DNA of 64,000 bases, taken from assembly GCA_907165135.1 (NCBI GenBank), contig OU015567.1:11599001-11663000 (forward strand), in the 5' to 3' direction. Both the position numbers and the translations under genes were made by a program. How positions within the stretch are numbered: the stretch's first letter is position 1; each line of letters begins with the position of its first letter. Under the pieces are notes generated by a model. That model was not told the DNA's origin, ran no database searches, and saw only the letters and a list, made by a program, of their open reading frames with translations. Source of the stretch: Oikopleura dioica (lineage: Eukaryota; Chordata; Appendicularia; Copelata; Oikopleuridae). Positions 22,213 through 33,287 of the stretch are shown here, one piece after another.

Positions 22213-24456
22213 ATGACAGACAATAAAGCATATTCTGCTGAAGTAAGTTTAGGTGCATGAAGCTGGGTCAAAATAACTATTATTCGAAATTGGTGATGAT
22301 CTTTGTATTCTAGTGGAGGAAATTTAAGATTCCTTGTTCGTTCAGATGACCGAAATCGGGGTGGGCGATGAAACTCCTTCGCCAGAGAATTCGAACGAAA
22401 CGGAAGAAGTCGAAAACGAAGTAGAAGTAGCGACCTACTTCAGCGAGAGAATTCATGTCCCAGAGTCTCAGAAAGCGTTTTCATTCCGGAAATTGTGGGC
22501 GTTTACTGGTCCGGGTTTTCTGATGTCGATCGCATACTTAGATCCTGGGAATATTGAGTCGGATTTGCAGAGTGGGGCCATTGCTCAATTCACGCTGCTG
22601 TGGGTGTTAATGTGGAGCCATGTTTTGGGCCTGTTTATGCAGCGATTTGCGCTCAGACTCGGAGTTACTACCGGTAATAATCTGTCACTTGAGTTAGTTT
22701 AAAACGAGAACCGGTTTTAGGGAAGCATCTGGCGCAAGTCTGCTACGACGGCTATTCTCCTCCAGTGCGAATTCTTCTCTGGCTTTCGATAGAATTAGCC
22801 ATTATCGGCAGCGATATGCAAGAAGTAATTGGCACGGCCATCGCGTTCTCTCTTCTATCAAACGGTGCGATTCCTCTCTGGGGCGGTGTGCTCATCACAA
22901 TTGTCGACACAGTCGTTTTCCTTTTCCTCGACAAGTATGGCCTCCGAAAGTTAGAAGCATTCTTCGCAGTTTTAATTACGACAATGGCGATTTCCTTTGG
23001 TTTCGAGTACGTCCAAGCTGCGCCCGATCAAAAAGAAGTTGTTTACGGCATTGTTGTACCTCACTGCACCAATTGCGGAGTTCCTCAGCTGGCACAAGGA
23101 AAAGATTGAAATATTCGAGCGAGTAAGCACGCGTTCCATCGTAATTTAAACTCATAATCATCCAACTTTGTCAATAATAACTGTACTTAATAATCGCTGC
23201 ATAAAACTTCAAAGAAGTAATTCTCAATCTTCCCAAAGCAATCGGAATAATCGGCGCCGTCATTATGCCCCACAATATTTACCTGCACTCCGCTCTTGTG
23301 AGATCCCGAGAAGTAGACAGAAGAAAGCCAAAAGAAATCAAAGAAGCGAACATGTACTTTTTCATTGAATCCGCGATGGCATTGTTTGTTTCGTTCATAA
23401 TCAATGTATTCGTCGTTTCTGTTTTTGCAGAAGGTTTCTACGGGAAAACGCTGGAGAATTTGAACACCACCGCTACTGGTAAGCTTGATTCTCAATTATA
23501 TTAAATTTTTATCGGACTGATACGTTCTTTGAACATTTAAAGGTCACTGTTAAAATGATTTTGATTTTAGAGAATCTCTTGAAGGGATTCTTCAACCAAT
23601 AAATCTGATTTCGTAGCTTTTTACGAAGATGTACTGCACTCGAACCCGCCCTATTCGATCTTCCCCCTCGAAAACGAAGATGCGAACAGTACAGATGTAG
23701 CAGTAGATATATTCAAAGGAGGAGTCTTCCTCGGCGCTGAATACGGTCTGCCAGCATACTACATCTGGGCCGTCGGAATCTTTGCAGCTGGCCAGAGCTC
23801 AACCATGACCGGCACTTATAGGTGAGTCTTGCCATTCTTTCCACTTATGGAAAAAGCCTACACGTGTTACTCTCCTTTTCAGTGGCCAGTTTGTCATGGA
23901 AGGATTCCTCAATCTTCAGTGGTCCCGTTTCGCCCGAGTCGTTCTCACTCGCTCTCTGGCAATCGTGCCTACTTTCGCCATTGCCTTTTACTCGGATATT
24001 TCGAGCTTGACCAACATGAATGATATTTTAAACATCCTTCAATCGATTCTTCTCCCTTTCGCGATTATCCCTGTTCTTCATTTTTGTGCTCAAGCGAGGT
24101 TAGTGCCATTATTTTGCTTGAAATGATGAATAATTCAGAATAATGGGTGAATTTGCGACTGGAAAGTTTTGGACTATCTTCGGTCCATTGGTAGCTTTTG
24201 TGATTATTGGAATCAATTTGTATTTTGCTTACGATATCATTATTGGTTTTGAAAAAGTAGCTGCGTATGCGATTTCAGGAGTCATTGCTGTCCTCTACTT
24301 CAGTAAGTCTGAATGGATTTATCGATATTTATAATTCTTTCAGTCTTTTGCTTCTACATGATCTGGCTCTTCTTCCGCGACGCATTCCTCCCGCGGCTAC
24401 GATCGCTCTTCTTTCACAGCGGAGAGGACGAAGAATTACTGGTCGACGACGAGTAG
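22213..24456 (+). CDS. NRAMP/SLC11 divalent metal transporter
   Basis: Exons: 22213-22242, 22346-22673, 22721-23098, 23239-23478, 23617-23821, 23883-24098, 24139-24302, 24344-24456. Proton-coupled Fe2+/Mn2+ importer. The metal-site motif of TM1 is intact ([13 protein letters not shown]) and that of TM6 reads [15 protein letters not shown]4-5 ([22 protein letters not shown]) and [20 protein letters not shown] are near-identical to vertebrate SLC11A2. The tail is short and acidic with a possible dileucine signal ([10 protein letters not shown]), suggesting endosomal sorting. Intron 23099-23238 starts GA and ends AG with related inverted ends; the remaining introns are GT-AG. The first exon adds ten residues upstream of a second ATG at 22346, which may be the true start. 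Confidence 0.93.
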
Positions 24457-25176
24457 TTAACTCTTGCTCCGAATTTTTATTCTAGATATTGACTGTTCTT
24501 CATTATTATTTCAATCTCTTCACATCTTAGTTCCGAAATTTTCTTATCAAAAACCCACTTTTATGACCGTAGCGGTCAAAATACCAATAGGTACTGTACC
24601 TTTCTGTATTTAAAAACACAAGAATCCGACTATTAAATATACTGATACGCATGTAAAAAAACAAGTAAACCGAATTCAAAATTTAGAAAATAATGATTGG
24701 AATCTATCGCTATTATTTATTGAGGCATGATCAAAATGCTCCATATTCCCGGTAAGTCTTCGTCAAACACATTGATAGATTCTAAACAAAAATTCTTAAA
24801 ATAAGAAGTCAGCAGCTCGAATTCATTCAAGTATGACACGCGCACAAATATGAGAACTTCCTCTCTGTCTCCGTTTATTCTAGTTATGCTCGGAAATTGC
24901 GGAAATTCTTGAGCTTGAAACTAATGATTCTATCGCAAGAGCTATATAAAGTTTAAGCTGGTAAGAAAGCATTATTTTAATCAAGGATATATCGAGTTCT
25001 GAAGCTCTATTTTCAAGAGATTAGCTTCACCTTTGACTGAAGTCGAGAGCGTATTGACAAAAGCGCGTTTTTTTCGCACTGTGTTTTGGGTAAATTTTGA
25101 GAAAACTAAAAAATGGAGTAGCGCCGCCAAATAAAGTTTTGGAGTGCTGTTGACTCCCCCTTTTGTCAGGATGCGG
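24457..25176. other. Intergenic region after NRAMP
   Basis: About 720 bp, AT-rich. No coding sequence, RNA gene or repeat recognised. Confidence 0.4.
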
Positions 25177-25410
25177 CTAGGCGGCTTCCGTAGCGACCAA
25201 ACTTTTCATTTTCGATTCCATTCCGAGGAAGTTCTTCAAGAATTTTTTGTAATTGAGTTGTAGAGATAGAGAGAGATAGTGACATTGATTTTTAGAAGGC
25301 GCATCTGGCGACGCGCCGAGAATCAGAAGAGAGGGAGAAATGACGATTCCAGTGCTCGATTTATTCAACTTTGAAAGCGACTCGGCTGAAGGATGCGAGG
25401 AACGGTTCAT
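25177..25410 (-). CDS. Hypothetical small protein
   Basis: ATG-started 77-residue frame (MNRSSHPSAESLSKLNKSS...MKSLVATEAA) ending in TAG. Protein-like composition, Ser-rich first half, possibly with a short intron inside. No domain recognised and no splice partner found. Confidence 0.3.
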   Translation of the reverse strand: MNRSSHPSAESLSKLNKSSTGIVISPSLLILGASPDAPSKNQCHYLSLSLQLNYKKFLKNFLGMESKMKSLVATEAA

Positions 25411-26853
25411 TTTAAATCTGATGAAATGTGGTATAATCTAACTTACAGTTATTTTCCTCTTTTGTGGACATTTTTTGTCACAAATTTTCGGAAAAATGTC
25501 CACAAAAATGGGCAAGGGTTCCCAAAAAAATGTCCCGCCGTAGTGTATTAAAATTTTTTCAAATATAAGTTTTTATGGAAAAATGGCGAATTTCATCCTC
25601 GAAACGCCTTTCTCTTGCTTAAATTAATTTATGAGGCTGTTGTACTCAAAATGGAGCATTTTCAGGAGGTATATTTGATGAAGATTATTACCTCAGTGAG
25701 TATGATTATCGATTAAAAACTGTAGTTGGTTACCCCGGACAAAATGAGATCTTGAGTATTTATCTTGAATACGGCAAATCCAACTAGGGACAATGGAAAT
25801 TTTGAATCTTGAAAAAAGTATGTCTTGACGTCACCAAGATCGCTTCAAGCCTGCGCTGCACTGGACATTCGACCCGTTGAGCTTTTAAAGGTAACTAATT
25901 TGAAAGATGTATTTTTGAAGGTGAACTTGAATGTTGTATCTGTAGTTGTCATGCAGTATTTTGTCAATAAGGTCAGATTTGCCTTTTTGAAGTCAATTAG
26001 TTTGCAGAGCTTTGCTCGCTAAGGACTGATAGTGTCAAATTGTTTGGCTAATCGAGTTTCGGATTTTGGAAGGAACTCTATGCAGATCAGAAATGAAGCC
26101 TTTAATTTGTTTGTCATACTTAGGAAGTGCTTAGGAAACGTAAGGGCTACAATTTTGGATAAATCGACATGAAGCCCTTGTTTTCGTCTTGTATTCTTCC
26201 TTGTTTTCAACATCAAAGAGGCATCAGAGCTCGTGATGAAATGCGCCATACAAATCCACTAATCCCATGTCACATTGTTTCTTGTGCCAGGAATCAGCTG
26301 TACGGCGGGAGCTAAGGCCTTTTTTTCTATTGAAAACACTTTTAATCTCCTCAAATCGCCAGAACCATGGCAATGAAAAACTGCCATCCACAGGCGGCTT
26401 TTTGGAACTTGGATTGAACTCAGGAAGTTCGTTTTAGCGCAGAACTTCGAGAAATAAATTGCACTAGAATAAAAAGTGTACTAATGGGAAATTGGCAAGC
26501 GAAATGGCGAGGGAAAAAGGTGATTGATGGGAGGTTGGCATGCGCTAAAACGCAAAGTTGGCCGCAGCCTGCTGCTAGTGCAGAACCGCTAGAACAATTA
26601 AAATGATGATTTTTGAGAAACTAAGCTGAGTTTGACACTTTCTCTTTTTCGATAATATCTTGTTTTCATTAAAAAAATCCTGTTGAACTCGAACAGGAAT
26701 CGATTTTTGGGTTCAGAGAGTCAGAAGAGTTTCAGTCTAGGGCTTTATAGTTATGATCAATTGAACAAGAACTAGTGAATCCACTTTTGAAGTCGAGTGC
26801 TTTTGAGCTTGATTAATTCTCTTTTCTTATTTCAATTAGTGCCGGACCGAGAA
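25411..26853. other. Intergenic region
   Basis: About 1.4 kb with only short frames on either strand. Nothing recognised. Confidence 0.35.
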
Positions 26854-27135
26854 ATGAGAAATCGCCAGCTCAGTGTTATCTTAATAATAAAGCCCGTCCG
26901 TGGCTGTCGGCACTGTGGGAACTCTGTATTGAAAGAAATTCAGGTGACGCTCAACGAGCTGGTAGCGGAGAGACCAGAGTTGTCGATCAGAGAAGCGAAG
27001 GAATTCCTGGCGAAAATCAACGAAGAAAGAGATGAAAAGCTGCAGGAAGCTAGGGTAGCGAGGAAAAGGATCATCGAGGGTCAGCCGGTGAAAAGACGCA
27101 ACGAAGAACCAAACAAGGAAAGGGGATGCAATTGA
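26854..27135 (+). CDS. Small charged helical protein, hypothetical
   Basis: Exons 26854-26874 and 26944-27135 joined by a 69-bp GT-AG intron give 70 residues (MRNRQLS, then VTLNELVAERPELSIREAKE...). The second half is Lys/Arg/Glu-rich and helical. A pyrimidine-rich AG lies about 15 bp upstream of the ATG and could accept a trans-spliced leader, as in larvaceans. No family recognised. Confidence 0.4.
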   Translation: MRNRQLSVILIIKPVRGCRHCGNSVLKEIQVTLNELVAERPELSIREAKEFLAKINEERDEKLQEARVARKRIIEGQPVKRRNEEPNKERGCN

Positions 27136-27771
27136 ATGGGTGAATTAAGATCTTGTATCTATAAGACGTCGAACAACCCAATCCACATTTTGCAAGTTTA
27201 TTGATTGCTCGCAGCTTATGCTTTTATTTTATCGATGGCACTTGAAACTAACTTGAACCTTTATTCAAAAATCGAGAAATTCATTTGCACCAACTACATG
27301 CATCTCTTAAAAAGCCCTCGAAAATGCAGAAATTCACCTCTGAACCGACTGTAAGAAGTCAACCATCTCGTGGAACGAATATGATCAAATCCTCAAGGTA
27401 GTTTTTTGAGCTGAAATCATCAAAACCAAGAGATAACGGGTAGTTATTCCAGGACTTTTGAATAATTAATCGTCCGCGGAGAGTTGAATGGATAAAAATT
27501 TTAGTGTTCAAATGATCCATTTAGTAGACTCATGTAGAGAACGGATGGAAAAGAATGAATAAAAGTACCTTGATTTTAGGTTTTCTAAGTGATCTTTTTC
27601 ATCCCCAAAGCTCGTTTTTCGCCTTGAAAGATGAACTTTTCATAGGATAAGGATTATAAAATCGCTTTGATTTGGCATTTCCTGTCTGATTCTGATTCTG
27701 AATCTGAAATCTCGATTTTCAGCTCGCCTCACGTCAGACCTCCGGCGAAGTTGACCCCACTGGGGTTGTCT
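27136..27771. other. Spacer upstream of the coiled-coil gene
   Basis: About 640 bp. A splice-acceptor-like TTTCAG stands near 27722, about 50 bp upstream of the coiled-coil start codon, and could join a 5' UTR exon or spliced leader. Nothing else seen. Confidence 0.35.
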
Positions 27772-30700
27772 ATGACCAAAATCCCTTCCATCGGCTCATC
27801 CGCATCATCGGTCGTCTCTTCCTCCCGCCGCCGCAGTGACCATGACCGTCTCATGAACGCAATGATAAGGCGATACCACGAGAAAAAGAAGGAGGCCAAG
27901 AACTCCCGAGAAAAATGGCATCAATGGGAACAAGATCGCCTCAAGACTGAAAGAGAGAAGATGAAAGCCCAAAGAAACACGCAGGTTAGTCATTAAATTT
28001 TTTTGATTGTTTGGCATAGCAAAAGATTAGCTATTTATTCAACGAGACAAGCTAAATATTTGATGTTCGTGTGAGTTTTTATAAGAATTTATCCTTCAGA
28101 CAACTCGACTCAAAAACGGCTGTTATGAGATAAATGTATTGATTTTCTATTTTCGCTCTCGTTTTCGATTCAAACTATCGTTCAATAGTCAATTGCCCAG
28201 TCAGTTTATAAAAGAGACGAAATTAAAATGACCCCGTTATAATTCTTTTGTCGTTTGTCAACAAAAGTACTGTTAAAGCTTTGATTTAATTACTGTTTAT
28301 ATCTTGCCAAAGATCATCGCTTGTAAAAGGCTTAATTCCCACGTGACCTTTTCTTGTCGCTCCCCATGTAGTCGGGTGGAGGAAAAGACTGGCTCTTGGA
28401 TCGGTTTAAAATTAATTTGTTGGGATAGGAGCCCTAAATGAATAAACGCAAAGTGAGATTTATTCAGGCGCGCGTGGCGAGGAACAGACGATCAGATATT
28501 CACCAACTGGCAGAAATGAGCGAACGAAGGCGGCAAGAAGAGGAAGTAACACTCAAGGAGCGAGAAAAGGCGATCGAGGAAAAACTTCAAAAAGCATATG
28601 CAAAGGTAAGATTCTTTATTGAAACTCGAATCGGAGGGGCAATAATAACCGTCATTTCTGGTAATAATCATTCGATGTACGAAAATTCTCGTTAGATAAG
28701 AAAAGCCCTGCTTTGATACTGGAATCTCAGACTTGTTAAATTGCTGTGAGGATTACACAAGATCATCTCTTGTCTGAAAAGTTGCACCAGGCTTGTGCCG
28801 CAGGGATTCGCAGGAAAGAGAGCGTGAGAATAAAAAGAACTTATTTTTGATCAAATTAGGAGTCTAAGAGGGGCATGATTAGGTAATTTTTAAATGTGCT
28901 TTTTAGGCTCAATTGATGAAAGAAGCGAAACAGCAGAGGATCAAAGAAAACATGGACATGGAAGCGAGGAAAAAGCGATACCAAGAAGAGCGATTGAAAA
29001 TGATGGAAAATGAAAAGATCGCGAGAGAACGTCAATTGAAAAGTGATCTGGAGAAGAAACTACGCGATGCTGATGCTGTCCGAAACCAGAAATTGCAGTC
29101 CGATGCGGAAGTGCTTCAACGAAGGAATCAGATGAAATTTCTGGCTTTTCAAGAGACGTATGAGGATGTGCAGAAAATCAAACAAGAAGAAAACGCGGAG
29201 AAAAAAGAGAGACTCAGTAAGAGACTCGAACAAGCGCAGAAAAACAACCAAGAATTGGTAAATAAGACTTGTATCTTCTTTTTCTTTATTTCAAGATGCA
29301 TAAACGATCACATGCTTTGAAAATCGCTGCAGCTCAGAAACAACGTCAGCTTGAAGAAGTTCGGGCAGCGAAAGAAGAGCTGCTGAAAGAACAACAAACC
29401 AGAATTCAAGAAGAAGTCCTCCGAAACGAGAAGCTCGCTGAAGAAGCTCGTCGAGGTAAAATTCTTCGATAATTTATTGAGCAAATTTTATCGGTCATTT
29501 TCAGGAGTGAGCCAAATGAAGCAGATGAAACTGGAAGAGATCAAAGAAAAGCATCAACTGGAGAGACTACGCGCTCAAGAAAATCTCCGACGAAACGAAA
29601 GAGCTTTTGAGGCTGAGCGCGAGAAATTAGAGCAACAAGTCGATCAGAAAATTGCAAAGAGTGAAAAAATTTTGGAAGATCGAGAAAGAGTAAGTCACAA
29701 TGACAGTTGATTATCCGTTTATTTTTTCAGTGATATTTTTTTCAATTATTTGTTTCCAATGTGATATGTAGAAAAAATTGAAAGACAGAAATCAGACAAA
29801 GTAAATTTTACGGCGTAGAATATTCAATTTAAAACAACAAAATCACCATGGCTGCCATGGCATTCTGAGGTTGTCGAAAAACATGTCGAAGTCCTCGATA
29901 TTTTCTGGCATGTTGTCTTCAGGATAGCCGCCCATATTATAAAAGATCGTTCGTTGTTGTGCCATTAATTTCTTGTACTGCTCGTTCTGATCCTTTGAGA
30001 AATAGTAGAAAGAATAGGATATTTCATTCAAACCTCCAGCTTTTTCTTCAACTCTTCTTTTTTTATGCGAAATTTCGCTTCGCAAATATGACTATCAACC
30101 ACTCGATGGCGCACGCGGCAAAAACAGCATCTATGATTAGTAGCTATGAAATCGCCCAAAAAAACCAAATCCCACCTGACAATTCGTTTACAAGATTTTT
30201 CCAAGTGAGCGGCGAAATCTTCATATTTCATTTCCACCTTATGATTAGTTAAAAAGTATCTTCAATAAGTTTTACCTTGCATTCGCTATCAGTGCATTGA
30301 ACAGCTCGCGCATTCATCATCTTCAGAAAGAACTTTGACGCGGGATAAGGTTCTTTGTCAAGAGGGAAAAACTTGGAACAAAGAGAGCATTCCCTGTCAA
30401 AGCCGATTTGCTTGAACGCGCATTCCCGGCAAACATTCTTGTTGCAGCAGGCTGTTACGACGGGATCTTCCATCTGTCTACGGCATTTTTTGCAGTCAAA
30501 AAATTTTGACGCAAAATCTTCTTTGTTGAGCGTTAAAGCGATTCCCTTTTCAATCAAAGGTTTCCAAAATAGACGCCCTTCTGAAATTCTCTCAGGATCA
30601 TCTGACTCGTAACCCTCAAAATTATTCATTTTTTATTAGACTTATTCGTTCCTTCAAATATTCGAAAATGAGTTTTTTACACCCGGACTGTCCCTTTTTA

Positions 30701-30959
30701 TTGCAGCGAGCTGATGATCGTGATGTTTCAGAGCTAGACATGAAGCTGACTAAGTTTTTGGATTCGACTTTTTGAGAACTGATCATAACCGAGCAATTCT
30801 GATTTATTCTTTCAGACCATCCTGATTTCGAAGGTTCAAGCGCGCAAACAAGCGGCGGAACGCGATGCCATCCGCAAAGAACTCGAAAGTTTCGACCAAA
30901 AAGTCTCCACTGTCAACATGCTCGCCGCCGTCGTCCATCGCCGCGACAAGATCATCTAA
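27772..30959 (+). CDS. Long coiled-coil protein, CCDC177-like (tentative)
   Basis: Six exons (27772-27984, 28468-28605, 28907-29257, 29296-29455, 29505-29689, 30816-30959), all GT-AG, sum 1191 nt = 396 residues. After a Ser-rich start (MTKIPSIGSSASSVVSSSRRR) the protein is almost wholly charged coiled coil, ending RRDKII. The layout is reminiscent of CCDC177/CCDC185-type proteins, but low-complexity helices make that comparison weak. The last intron (29690-30815) contains a complete gene on the other strand. An AATAAA about 20 bp after the stop is the likely polyadenylation signal, and SRRM1 starts about 180 bp downstream. Confidence 0.7.
29843..30629 (-). CDS. Nested RING/zinc-finger protein
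   Basis: Four exons (30629-30276, 30237-30176, 30130-30034, 29992-29843) with 38-45 bp GT-AG introns give 220 residues. It lies wholly within the last intron of the coiled-coil gene, on the opposite strand. A RING-like cluster (CKKCRRQ, CCNKNVCREC, CSLC) is followed by a second Cys/His group (HLEKSCKRIV, CCFCRVRHRVVDSHIC) like the zinc fingers after the RING in TRAF/NRDP1-type ligases, then a Lys-rich helix and an acidic C-terminus ending MPWQPW. Probably an E3 ubiquitin ligase; the substrate is unknown. Confidence 0.8.
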
Positions 30960-31135
30960 ACCGATCTCTTCTCGGTTAATAAATAAAATTGTACATTTCT
31001 GTGAAATTGTTGCTTCCCTTTCTTTTCGACTCTAATAAAAATATTTTCATTCCGTTTTTAATAAAAAGTGTTTTTCACGCTCGATTAGTTTATAGAATGC
31101 TGGCTCAAAAGTAAGATAAAGCATTTTGGAAAAAG

Positions 31136-32736
31136 ATGGTCCTTCAGTATGCAGAAGGTTAGTCAAAAAAGCGTAAAAAGAGGTGTTAGTTTCAAAGATA
31201 ATTAGTTTTGAAAGAATAGGGTGTTTTAGAGAAGATTTAATGAAGGCGAATTTTGTATAGGGTTAGAGCAGAAAGTGGACTTACGAAGGGTAAATTTGGA
31301 CGCTCTCAAGCCATGGATAGCTGACAAAGTCTCAAGGCTGCTCAACTCTGAAGACTCTGTCAAGGTACAGTTTCGTTCGATCGTCATTTTGTAATCTCTG
31401 TAGGTACCTCCCGATGTTGCTATAGACTATTGCTACAAACAACTTAGCTCGAAAGGGATTCTCCCAAATGGGAGGCAGATGCAGGTCAGTCAAGCTTTCA
31501 GAAGATCCCTTTTCAATCAATTCAGGATTCAATATCAACATTAATACAGGGAAAACCCGCAAGACTGTATATGGCGGAGCTGTGGCCACTACTTGTCTCC
31601 GCCCAAAACGTAGGTACCCCCAAATCTTCGCTGTCCAGAACACCCTATTTAGAGTCCTATGGGTATTCCGATGGCCATGATTGAGGCTAAAAAGCGTGAA
31701 ATCTTAGCCCGGGAAGGGAAAAAATCTAAAATTGACAAAATCGGTAAAAAGATCGACTCGGCGGTAAATGACTTGAACGGTAAGAAAGATCATCAACCAG
31801 TCCTCTTTTTATGTGTTTTTCAGACAAAGCTGTCGAGGAAGGAATGCGTAAGTACAACGTTAATTCCGGGAATCGGGTTTCTAAGATCCGCGACGCCAGT
31901 CGGGATAGAAGTAGATCTAATTCAAAACGAAAGCGCAGGTAAATTTGACAGTAAAACGACAGAAAGCTGAATCCCATTTGTTTAGTAGAACGCGCTCTCG
32001 TTCAAAAGAGTCAAAAAAGAGATCCAGCTCACGTCGACGCTCCAAGTCCTGGTTACCTCTTTAAAATCCTTTTTCTTTTGACTAATTAAAACTTCGTGAT
32101 AACCGAAAAAGTCCCGGACGAGGTCGAAATCCAGGTCGAAGTCGAGGTCGAAATCGAAGAAAAGATCAAAGTCAGAAGAAAAGAAGCGTTTGAAGAAGAA
32201 GAAAGAGGCGAAGAAAAAGAAAAAGGTATGGAAAATTATCGTTTCAAAAATAATTTCATTCTCAGATTGCATCGAAGAAAAAGAAGGCGAAATTAGAGAA
32301 GAAGAGAAAGAAAAGAAAGAAAGAAGAGTCATCATCTTCGTCGTCGTCTTCCAGCAGTTCTTCTTCTGAGAGTTCGTCTTCGTCCGACTCCGATTCTGAG
32401 TCCGAAGAAGAGAAGAAGAAGAAAAAGAAGTAGGTTCTATTTTTTTATTCCCATTTCTATAAATAAATTAAGGAAGCAACGAAAGAAGAAGCTGTCGAAG
32501 AAAAAATCGTCCAAGAAAAAGTCAAAGAAGAAAAACGACAGCGACTCGTCCGACTCTTCTGATGAAGATTCTCAGGTTGAACAAGGTGGTGTCCCAAGAG
32601 GCTCCAGAGGGGTTTTACTAACTCGTGTTCAGACGGAGACGTGCCGCCAGAAGCTGAAAAACCAAAGTCTTTGAGCGAGCTGGAGAAAAAACTTCGCGAA
32701 CGAGCTATAAGCTCCATGCGCAAAAAGAGCGCATAA
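31136..32736 (+). CDS. SRRM1: SRRM1-like PWI/RS splicing co-activator
   Basis: Eleven exons (31136-31157, 31261-31364, 31404-31484, 31526-31609, 31653-31779, 31824-31938, 31986-32046, 32112-32225, 32266-32429, 32473-32585, 32633-32736) sum to 1089 nt = 362 residues. The N-terminal PWI domain reads LEQKVDLRRVNLDALKPWI and later MAELWPLLVSAQN, matching SRRM1. The rest is RS, Lys and Ser/Asp/Glu-rich. SRRM1 bridges SR proteins and snRNPs to promote splicing. It is much shorter than human SRRM1 (about 900 residues), mainly in the RS part. Intron 32047-32111 has no GT start and is flanked by a 6-bp direct repeat. Position between two same-strand genes suggests an operon. Confidence 0.88.
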
Positions 32737-33287
32737 AAACACTCTTTCCTGAGGCAGAAATAATCACAGAAGCTTGAACCTTCTTTATCTCGCAAAATAA
32801 GTTCCAAACTCAAGTTTCCTATCATTTTCCTTCACATCTTTACTGTTTTTTTCTAAACAAAACTCTCCTTTCTGAGTTAAACATGTTTCTCGTAAACAAG
32901 TTCTATTATTTATCGTTTGAAATAACTTTCCAACTGCCCTGACTTCTGATATTTATCATTGTTACTACTGTTACCACTATTTTTATTAAAAATGTTTTAC
33001 CAAGTGCATTTAATATCTGCGTGTATCCATACTTTGCCTCCTCGAGACGAGAAATCTCCGCCAATACCGTATAAACTACGCAATACAATCTAATATCTAT
33101 TTAAACCATTTTTTCGAACTTAACTTTTTCCCTGGTGATAAAACTTTACTCAAAACTCGATTGAAAAAACTATTTTTGCAAAACTTCTTGCACCTTTTTT
33201 CTGTTTCAATACACGGAAAACCATCATAGCTTCATTTTTTATGTTTTCAGAAATCGTTAATCGATACGGAAAATATAAAAAAAAAAC
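32737..33287. other. Spacer between SRRM1 and RPC2
   Basis: About 550 bp of AT-rich DNA. A TTTTCAG about 40 bp upstream of the RPC2 start codon may be a cis- or trans-splice acceptor. Nothing else recognised. Confidence 0.35.

Noticed and set aside
32096-32335. Acidic and Phe/Asp-rich frames opposite or out of phase with SRRM1
   Set aside because: They are low-complexity shadows of the RS/Lys-rich exons.
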